64,000 nucleotides of DNA, taken from Immersiella caudata. Its lineage: Eukaryota > Ascomycota > Sordariomycetes > Sordariales > Lasiosphaeriaceae. The number at the start of each line of letters is the position of its first letter. Within the stretch, counting starts at the first letter, position 1. This document shows, one piece after another, positions 54,798-64,000 of the stretch. The stretch lies in NCBI GenBank assembly GCA_030512335.1, contig JAULSU010000007.1, forward strand, positions 2,232,001 to 2,296,000. The letters are read 5' to 3'. The translations under genes were made by a program, and so were the position numbers. The notes beneath the pieces are model-generated. The model saw nothing but the letters and a program-made list of their open reading frames with translations, was not told where the DNA came from and ran no database searches.

Positions 54798-57700
54798 GGG
54801 AATCTAGAGGGAGAGCGAACCGGATACAGACCACCTTGGCCTGGCATATTTGTGCAACTATCATGCCGTGCTTGCTGGTTCGTCAAGGCTTGCCCAACTC
54901 GGTTGCGAGGAGGCGCATGGCCGTGGACCTGAGTGCGCATTCAACGGCGAGCAGTGGACAGCTGCCCCCGACCTTCAGGCCACCAACCCACGACAAAAAT
55001 CCTTATCGAGGCTCTCGGGGAGTACGCCACCGCCAGCCCGAACGAGTGTAAGGCGCGCCTTTGACAGGTTGGACACGTCCCCAGAACCTCAATTTCCTGG
55101 AGTGGCACGAAGCTACCTTACGGCCTTTACCAACCGCCTACCAGCTAGCAACGCACCGGCAACGGGGATATTCAAATATCACCGCCGGCTGCGTGCAGGA
55201 GATGCCCAATGCCGCTCCCGAATGCATGAAGAATCCTCGATTCCCTAAGAGAGTACAGATACCCAATTCCAACTTATTCTAGTTCAGTTTCCCGGCCATC
55301 GAACGCACGAGGACTCACACGTCAAGACTCCAAGTTTTTTTGCCTTGTTTGGCGATTTGACCCTCTGAGCCGGACTCCTGTCAGACACAGTGTCAATATC
55401 AACCATCAAACCGGTGTTCCTGAGCCGCGTAAAATGCTTTCATGTCTGTACATAGCAGAGAAAGCATGTCGCCGGCTTGCATGGCCACGGTACGGGACCA
55501 AACCCAACAAATTCTATCCGCTCCATCCCCATCATATCCGCAGCTCATCGGTTTTCTGCATATGTTTCTACCTCGCGTTGCACACCTTTAACCGGTCAGG
55601 GTCAACCCGCCGAAGAGGCGGCATATCCACTAGTCCATGTGCACTCTCATGATGGGACAGTTTGTTCGCCCATGTGTATACCGTCACCTCATTCTGCTCA
55701 GTTAACCGTTGGTAGATCCTCTCATCAACCTGTTTGACCGCGATCGGTGCAACATGTAACCAAACAGCCTGGAGTTCGTGACCGAATGAATCAATTCCCG
55801 AGATACCCAGCCCTAGTTTTGGGCGCCATGTCCTGGCCGAGCTAGGAAGGCTCATAGCATCACGTCAGCGAATGCTAGCACAGTCGGCCCCGGTTGGTTT
55901 CGGCGACTTGCCCCAGCTCGCCAGAGGCAAAAGTAGTTTCCTCTCCCCGAGTATGTTGACATTCGCTGTCACTCTACCAGGCCCTGAGAAGCCCGACAAC
56001 AGACGCAAGGGTCCCGCCACAACTTTTCGGTTCAGCGACTAGGCGTCAACGATGCTTCAAGCAGTCTGAGTTCCCTAGCCGCTGCGCGCCCTTCTTTTAG
56101 CAACATTACATCCACCATTACATTCAAACCTGTCGTTATATCCTCCGCACGTCTTTCCGGGCTCTTCTCCGGGTGCAGTGCCGGGACATATGTTCTAACC
56201 GGGCTTGGTGTAAGGTCAAATTTGCAACAAGGTCATTTGGGACTGGTGCCCACACAATCCTATATTACTCACTTAATATCCTGTGTGCCGGCGACAACCT
56301 TATCCAGACTGAGGGGACGGGGTGGCGTTCGTCTGCGGTCTTAGTCCACCAATACCAATTTACCTCCTGGGAATTGGTCTCGCACCCTTTCATCCTCACA
56401 AGATGAAGACGTCTGAATTGCCCTGCCCTGCCCTGTCGTTTCGCCGCTAGTCAGTCGCTCGAGCGAGTGCTCGCAAACACGGGCAGGATCAGGAAACTCG
56501 GCCTCGTCCCCTTCCCGTCCACAGCAGACCAGCCTTAAGATAGTCTATGCTCCGGGCGTGTGCCGTTGGTTTGATCTGGGCGTTGGGGGTGGTTGTCAAA
56601 TCCAAACAACTTGGCGATGCATATCCGGCTATACTACGCAGCGGAGACACTTGATACAGAATGCGGCCGGGGAGGGGGGGGTGACGAGCGGGTTCCCCAA
56701 GCAAACCAGCGCCTCCTGACCACCACCAGATTGTGCGATGGCTCATATTCCGCTGTCGAACGGCTCAATGCTGTTGGCGCCGCGGTAGTTCCGAGCATCA
56801 GTTATGAAGACGCAAGAAGCCAAGTCGGGCCAAGTCGCGGCTCGCAGAGTTATCGCCGGGCTACAGCACAGTGCGCTGCTTGCTGCCTCGCCGCCACTCC
56901 ATCGGAAAGCGAGGCGAACGGTTGAGGAAGCCACCATCATCATCAAGAAGGGCGCACCAAGACCCAGCTCCCCCGCCTCTCACTTGGCTGCTGCGGGGGT
57001 TTGTCTTCTCCGGCTGGCCTGCTGAAAGCACACAAGGCATGATGAGACGATCCAATTCAACCTCTTCGTATTCTTTGCGAGTTCCTACACGCCGGACCCG
57101 GATGTGCGCTGAAGATCCCCGCAAGATTGGGCACCACCCAAGAGTGGTGATCCGCAAGCTCATTGATGCTTAACTTGTTCGTTCGACACGGAGCCCCCGA
57201 ACAGCCTAAGAAACGGCCAGGGAAAGTCCCATCGGGCTCGTTTCATGGCTGGGCGCAACGGCAATCTGCGGACGAGCTGGGGAAGTAGGCTGGCATGCTG
57301 GAGCCAAGGGTTTTCAGAAACACGAGCATCACGCGACTTCGACTAGCACCTCAACTTGGCTTCCATCCCTACGCACACAAGAGATACTATATTTGACGAT
57401 GCTGATGGCTGTGTCCCCACCACTCCGATACACGCTGTGTCTTGTTATCTTGCACCCTTGCGTGCCTGGTTTGGGACGAGGCTTGGGGCATCGCTTGCAC
57501 GCATAGGGCAACTCGGGACGATGGGGCGTGTGTCGCACAAAGTTTGCGATTAGAGTTGATCCGATTTTGCCGAACCTTGCCTCTGGCCCCTGTTCGCGTG
57601 GCATCCCCCCGCACAGTGCCAACCAGCCCACGAATGCAGGTGTGCAGGGGTGACGAAAGACCTGACTCGACCGCTTGCTGGGGGAGATGTTAGGTCGCTC

Positions 57701-60700
57701 GATAAATGGAAAGCTGCGACGCGTCAGCCATATCAGCTGCCACAATCTATTTTGCCCAGAAGCTCGGCGACGGGAAAGCGGGCTGCACTGGCTCAACCTG
57801 GCTGCAACAACGGGAACTCGTTATTTGCAAGATGCAAGATATACTCTGCTCACAGAGCAAACTGCCGAACGTAACCTATGGGGCGATGTCTTCCATGCCA
57901 CAAGCAGCCCTTCAACGTCCGCTGGTGCTGAGAAGACCACTGTGCTTGAAGTATGTTGGCGGCGGGGACGGCGCTGTTTTGATCTCCTCCCGCGCCTCTC
58001 CCTTGCCTTGCAGGTAGGAGTGCCAGCATCGCCGCTAGCGGCGAGAGCATCGATAGTGTCGCTCCCTCGAACGGAGTCGACGGGACGCGAACGAAGGCAA
58101 ACGAGAGTGCCAACAACGATCCGCCCCACTACCAAGGAGCGGATGCAGGCCCTAGCAAACCCCTTGGTGCCCGGTTGGATGTTCGTTCCAGCAGGCTCGG
58201 CGAATCAACCCCAACCGTGCCTCGTTTGATTGCGCACTAAACGCTTTTGAATTAAGCTTAAGCGGACCTGGGGCCCGTGGACTTCGCTCGGGATTTGGGG
58301 GCGGCGGGAGGAAGGGACAGTCCGAGGAACCCCACACACAAGCACCACCACCTATCACATTCCTCCTACCAGAGATGGGAGGCAGCCAAACCATCTCACC
58401 ACAGCGTGCCAAACGTCCGTGAACGAAGCGATATGGATATGGAGGTGGCCAGGGGGTTAATACCACGTCAACTTACCCTCAGCTCTCCAAGAGAGGGAGA
58501 GAAAGAGAACGTGCAGCAGTACCCCTCTCCATCGCTCGACCGCCGACAACCACACCCACATCGGGCCACTTCCAAGCAATGCCTTCGCCAAGAATCAAAG
58601 TTGGCGTATTTGGGGGGCCCACTTGACCGACCCCTTTTGCCTTGGCTCGGCAGCCAGAGATGACGGTGAGAATGCCCCAAAGCCCTCTTTGGGCTTTGCA
58701 GCACGAACTTCCTGCAACGGATCACGCGGGATGTGAAAGGGTTTGTCATCCAACAGCAGCCAAGCGAAAATCAGGACCCCTGAAATACTGTCATCAGCAG
58801 ACTGCTTAGCGTCGGTGGATCGCCTCCACACTTCGCCATGCGACGAGACGCGGCGCGATCCTGCTGATTCCATCGCGTGCCCGACGGTTCTCGAAGTCGT
58901 GGGCCAGGCCAGTGCAGATTAAAATGGATACTCGGCGGCTTCGCGATGTGGAGGGTCGGGTTCCGTATCACTCGAGATGGAGCTCAACAGATGGCGCGCC
59001 TGATAATCTGTAAGCGGTGCCAAGAGGCTTGGCCAGCTGAGATGTTGTATCAAGACCGAATCACGATAGGTTTGGATGGAGAAATGTTGAGTGATCCGAA
59101 AGGGGGACTTACTCACCCGGCGCGTTGTGGACAAAATTGTTGGTTTCGCTGGTCTCGCTTTTCCATGCAGAGTGCGAACACTCGAATCAGAACGGCAAAT
59201 GACCCGCTATCGACGGGCCGCTCTGGCAAGGTGAGACACAAGGACAGGGGTGGATGCATCACCAGCCACAATCCACTAGTTGCCATGATGCTACGCTAAT
59301 CGCTGGATTGCAGGCAGCGCTGTTTGGTGGTTTCGGGTCGCTTTTCCCGATTTGCTTTCCTCATTTGGCGGGTGTGGTGGCCTTCCCATCTTGGGCGCAA
59401 AGGCCGCGTGGTTGATAACTGCTGCGCAAGCACGGCTAGGGTCGCTGAAATGCTTACAATGGATGCTGATGAAGAACCTTGCAGGGCCGTACCAAGTCTA
59501 CGTAACCAAACTTCAATTGGTCTTGCCACAACGATGCATCACGCAAGAGCAGGGATGGCTGATGATTGTTCCGCATTGCGCGGAATACCAACATGGAAGG
59601 CGTCTCTTTCTCTGACACTGCAATACCTTTTGCGTTGTACCTTTACCTTTCCTGTAGGGTCCATATGAAAATGCTGACCTGGATGTTTTGACGGCGATAC
59701 GGAACGTTGCCTTATTTCCTACGCAGGGAGACACACGCGGAGAGAGGGCCAAAACAGCCCGAACGGATAGCTGGCCTGTTCGTACTTCTTTAACGGTTTC
59801 CGTGCGACCAACAAGCTTGAGAAGATGGATGGCTATAAATGCCTGGGCAAATTGCTCGAGATACAGCCCAAACCCACCAACTTTGTGCGAACGTGCCGGC
59901 ATTGTCTTGCCTCGTGTCCTCTCTCGATGCCCGGACGTCACATCCAACTGCTGATGGAAGTACACGGCCTGGGCTTTTTTTCCTCCACCAAATTCGGATC
60001 ATTGGACGCGAGAGGCGAAATGACAGTTGTGATTTCACAAGAGAATTGACAGGAGGACCAATTGCCTGGAAGGAAAGCGGACATACAAGCCGCTACGCCA
60101 CACTGTCTCGTCTCGGCGCCTTACGGGGGGCATGGAACCTTCCCTTCTTGACCGAGAAAAGGAGGGGTGGGATGTGGGATGTGCGGCGCAACATATTTTT
60201 GGCGGCTGTGTTCGCTCCAGGTTAACCTTAAACAAACGGCATCCTGTCCTTGGCCCCCGCCCAGCCCGAGGCTTACTGAGTGGCTGCATCGTGGAACGCG
60301 ACGGCTTCCCCTTCTATTTACTTGCTTAGACTCTCGCCCAAAGAGGTCGGTCTCACGCCGAAGGGGAGATGTTACAGCTTTTGCGCAAAGTTTTCATCTC
60401 AATCCTCACTCGATACTGACCCATGCCCTCACCTCTCACAATCCCGGGCGTTGCAACAGGCAAACACACGAGCGGTAACGGGGCTTGCGTATGTCATTGG
60501 TTGGGACCCATCCAGTTGCGCAAGAGGGCGTTTCCAATCAACCGATAGTGTGCAGATCTCGAGCTTAACGGTGCACTTTTTTTCCCAGCCTCGCACAAGA
60601 GGAACCGACGACCAAGTTGACGAAGGAGACACAAACCCGCAAAAGTCAGATGTCATTTCATGTTCCCACCCGTGTTTGTGGGAGTAATAAGCGAGCAGTT

Positions 60701-63700
60701 GCGATTGGGTCCCGCCAGCGCGGGTGCTTCCCGGCCCTCACCCACTGTCATCCGTGTTCATCTCGACGTTTGCCAGTCTCGCCAGCGTTCAAGTTTCGGT
60801 TGGCTGCCTTGCCTCCTCTGGTCATTAAGGAACTAAAATCTCCCCATTGGAGTGTTGCCGCAAGTCGTTTGTTTTGTCCTCGCGAGTCGCGGCAAATGTC
60901 CCGTTTCTTCATACTCTTGGCTTGGCTCATGACTAAGTGAGTCCGCAGACCCCATGTCACACCGAGTCAGCTCCATCCTCCGCCTCCGTCACGCCCGTTG
61001 GTTGTCAGAGCAGCCAACTTGCGGCAAGCCGACGACCAGTGGGCGCATCGCGCAACTCAGCCGCGAGCTTGACCAACGCTTTTCCGAAGGCCGAACAATC
61101 GGATCGGGTCGATTGGGAGAGGGTTAATATTACTACTATTACCAGTGACTCGAAATGGCGGTATCCATCTGTCCCGCCTCGGGCGTGAAGGTGCCTGTAG
61201 CTGCACCCACATGCAGACTGCACCGTGAGGGTCGAGTTCAACCAGCGACATCACCACACCACCGCACCACATCAACCCAATATGTGGGTGCATCAAGGAC
61301 TGGAGAAGGACTGAGAAGCCAGTGATCCAGGCTCAAAGGATCGTAACGCTAAAATCATGCTTAACCAGCATTTCCTTGGCAGGATTGCAAATCTCACCTC
61401 AGCCTCCTGGGATACCAGAGATTGGATGTGGTCGACGCCAACAGGAGATGACACACATTGGGAATCCCACGGCACGATGGGCTAAAACGAGGCTCCCTGT
61501 TGATCCACTGGTCATCGATAAAAGGCGTTGTCGCTATGGCAAAAAAGGACAGCTCAACGCCTGCCAGAGATCTAGCTCCAGAGTAGGGACGGTACGTTGG
61601 TCATGGTGCCAATGCCGGGGCGAAATACGCTTCTGTGCCAATCTAGAGCTGGAAGCGTAAACCGGCATCGGATGGTTTAAGTTTTAGGTTTAAGGTTCGG
61701 TGTCTTACGGGCGGCTCTATGCTCGTCTCATCACAACGTCAGCTCCTCACAGCGCTAGGGGGGGGGCGCTGGTATCTCGCCGATAAGAAAAAATAAGCTC
61801 AGCGCCTCCAAGACATCAGAGCGCCACCACCCATCCACATGACGATGGATGAAAATGGCTTCGTAGATTTGCCCAAAAAAAAAAAAAAAAAAGACGATTC
61901 TCTGACGTGGCACGCTGGCTCGGCTGGGTCTTTTGGCGTCGTCGACCTGTCTAACTGTCAAAAAAAATTTGATTGTTGGCGGTGGCGGTCGAAACGTGAC
62001 GGGCATCCGCAACGTCACCGATCGACGGCTGTCACTGTCATCATCGATCGGCAACAAGGGGCTAGCCGCTGTTGTGCCTCTCAGCACCTCTGTCAAGGTG
62101 GCAGGGTGACACCAGGTACCCGCGTAGCACGTTGATTGCAGAAGAAAACTGAACAACCAGCGGTTGAACTCGGTCGGGGACTTGCAACACATTCGCACGG
62201 GAGGGGATGCTGGTGTGAAGAGCATGGCGCAGGCCGTCGTCCAGTACGAGTACGAATACCTACTTCGGAAGCCCCCCCTAAGTTCAGGTTTGGCATTCTC
62301 CGCTGCAGCGGCACAGGCACTGTCCATTCGCTGGCTGTTGCTGACCATCCCTCAACCCAGGGCAAGACAAGTCACCAGTTGGCTGACTCCACGCTGGGAG
62401 CCAGCAGACGGGTACTACACACCCCTTCTCACTCAATCGCCCAGTTTGGAACCCCTCAACATGGGACGAGGAAACAGTCGCACCCGCGCTTGGTCGAGGA
62501 GTTAAGTGCGCCGTAACACCGTGACGACTTTTCCCCCCCCTCGCGCCGCGCTCCTGGTCCGACGCTGACCGCCACTCCCCCGAGGCAACTGCCGGAAGGG
62601 GGGCAGGAGGATGCCGCCATATCCGTAGACCTTACCAAACAGGCTCCTCCGAAAGGCCCTCACCCCCTGGCCAGGTTGGTTCCCCCCACTGCCACAGACC
62701 AGGCCAAAACGTGCTGTTACTGGTAGCTAGGACACGCTATCTTGAGAAAGGCAGAAATAACCTCCAGTGCTGCCTTCCACAATGGCAGGAAGCTCTGCAA
62801 CCCTCCCGTCTTGACCAAACCACAAAAGCATAAATCCCAATAAAATACAACGCGAATACGATCAGGTTGAGTGGATTGGACAACAAGACTCATCGGCCAC
62901 ATCGCACCACCCGAAAGCATGGGGGCGCCGTTCCCCACAGCCACCACCATGTGATATGTGCCGTCTTATTGCTCTCACGCCTTCAGGATTCAGAAAGGCT
63001 GTGAAACTCCGTCACTCTTGCACTTCGGAGGGGCGGGCTGGAGGTCACTCGCTGCCACGATGCACAAACTCGCCGGAGGCCAGGCCTATGCGCCGATGCA
63101 CCAGGAGGGCGCATCGTCTGTGTTGTCTCCGTGTCGGGTCTGAGCCCGGCATTTGTTATCCGGGGCGTGCAGATAGAGTTGAGAATCCATCAGTCCCTAT
63201 CAGTGGCTTGTCAGTTCAGTCCTTGTCGCCGAAAGTCTCCCTGCACGCCTCAGCCAGTCACAAGCTCCCTTCTGGGAAAAGGTTCTTGTCGAACGACCCT
63301 CGTGGCCTGCGAAGTTGCGCGATTCGCGAAGAAGCTTCACGGGGCCAGGCGAAGGGGGAAAGGAGGAGGGGCACCGGGGCATGGTTTTGAGTAATAATTT
63401 GTGGAGTCGGTCGATTTCGTGATTGTAATCGCAATGATGACTCCATCCCAAGCCTTGCCAAGCTGGTTCGACCCCCGAACCCAAGAAAAGCCAAGCTCGG
63501 GCATTGAAAGGTGTGGGAGGTTGGCGAGTGAGGAGTTTTCGCCCTTCTTCGCATCGAACCAAGCGTGACAAGACCAACGCGAATTAAGCTTGAAATTTTA
63601 TTATATACCCATGTCAATCCCGTAATCATACCGAGCCACGGGTGGGAGGGTGCGGTGAGGCGGGGGGGCGCATACGACGACGGATGGGGATGGCCAAGCA

Positions 63701-64000
63701 GCCAAGAGCATGCTTGGCCATCAAAAACGCCCGCCAGCCCGTTCGCTTTCGCTCTCCGAGAGGGACAGTTATTCCGTAATCCAGGCCTCCATTCAAGCGT
63801 ACCCGAGGTGCGCACCAAGCCTTGGACGCGCCGCGGTGGCAGCGGTACGCTGGATTGTAGGTACGTAACCTATTCGGTTGGTAATTCATAGCCAGGCCAA
63901 GAGGCCGCCAACGTTTCTCCCAAGACGGGACGAGCGTTTGGGTTCATGATCCACATAGCCCCAGATCCCTCACGTGCGATGAGAAGAGGTGATCGAAAAC
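54798..64000. other. 9.2-kb region without recognisable genes (right end)
   Basis: No open frame on either strand shows family motifs, a plausible signal peptide or exons that join into a known fold. The longest frames (61755-62348 -, 57675-58229 +, 63258-63818 -) overlap others on the opposite strand and are Arg/Pro/Ser-rich. It is not AT-rich, so it is not a RIP-mutated transposon relic. It includes an A18 tract, a few long G or C runs (56675-56683, 61757-61767, 62528-62537, 63661-63668) and scattered splice-like sites, for example a minus-strand GTGAGTAAGT beginning near 59117. It could be a long regulatory or leader region of a gene beyond the window edge. Confidence 0.5.
61875..61892 (+). 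repeat. Poly(A) tract (A18)
   Basis: Eighteen consecutive A on the plus strand, inside the gene-free right end of the window. It is a simple homopolymer with no flanking duplication that would suggest a retroposed poly(A) tail. Length is likely polymorphic. Confidence 0.9.

Noticed and set aside
56668..56692. G-run region resembling a G-quadruplex
   Set aside because: The fourth G-tract is separated by more than seven bases once the long run is parsed, so it fails the strict pattern; treated as a simple G run.
61755..62348. 197-codon open frame in the right-end region
   Set aside because: It includes the Phe run made by the A18 tract on the other strand and overlaps opposite-strand frames; no conserved motif.
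63463..63473. B-box-like GGTTCGACCCC in the right-end region
   Set aside because: No T stem pairing and no A box at a suitable distance.
1..64000. CRISPR arrays, insertion sequences, prophage or transposons
   Set aside because: The window is eukaryotic nuclear DNA; no regularly spaced repeats, terminal repeats or reverse transcriptase/transposase motifs were seen.

Overview
This window is nuclear DNA from a filamentous ascomycete (Pezizomycotina, most likely Sordariomycetes). The evidence is gene content plus gene architecture: 16 protein-coding genes and one intron-containing tRNA, mostly short spliceosomal introns (about 50-90 nt, with CTAAC/CTGAC-like branch points), and moderately GC-rich coding sequence. 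I see no transposon, no AT-rich RIP-like tract, no secondary-metabolite cluster and no rDNA. It reads as ordinary euchromatic core genome. Exon joins were worked out by eye from splice consensus, phase and conserved protein motifs; every model given sums to a multiple of three.

Layout: spt7 (+, SAGA subunit) converges on sro7 (-, Lgl/tomosyn-type exocytosis factor). An Argonaute (-) follows, with a long intron-like 5' leader. From rna14 to sec24 the genes nearly alternate in strand and form five head-to-head pairs: rna14/asf1, utp22/ski3, rmi1/vps51, nif3-like/bolA-like and cft2/sec24. A CorA-like membrane protein gene (+) lies between the bolA-like gene and cft2. After sec24 come an elongator tRNA-Met (-), about 3 kb without a gene, a microbial-type PARG/macro-like gene (-) paired head-to-head with mitochondrial asparaginyl-tRNA synthetase (+), and about 9.2 kb with no recognisable gene up to the window edge.

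Functionally the set is housekeeping. It covers chromatin and transcription (Spt7, Asf1), RNA processing and decay (Argonaute, Rna14, Cft2, Utp22, Ski3), genome stability (Rmi1), membrane traffic (Sro7, Vps51, Sec24), Fe-S/iron handling (BolA-like) and mitochondrial translation (AsnRS). Two subunits of the pre-mRNA 3'-end machinery (Rna14 and Cft2) are about 20 kb apart.

The observations most worth a second look are: an intragenic flip of G/C strand bias shared by three adjacent genes (31.0-34.2 kb); a conservation-supported GC-AG intron in asf1; an imperfect 91-bp duplication just past the Argonaute stop codon; the intron-like Argonaute leader; altered signature residues in the PARG-like and CorA-like proteins; a G-quadruplex motif inside rmi1; and the 9.2-kb gene-free right end. 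I found no clear evidence of a wholly new multi-gene system.
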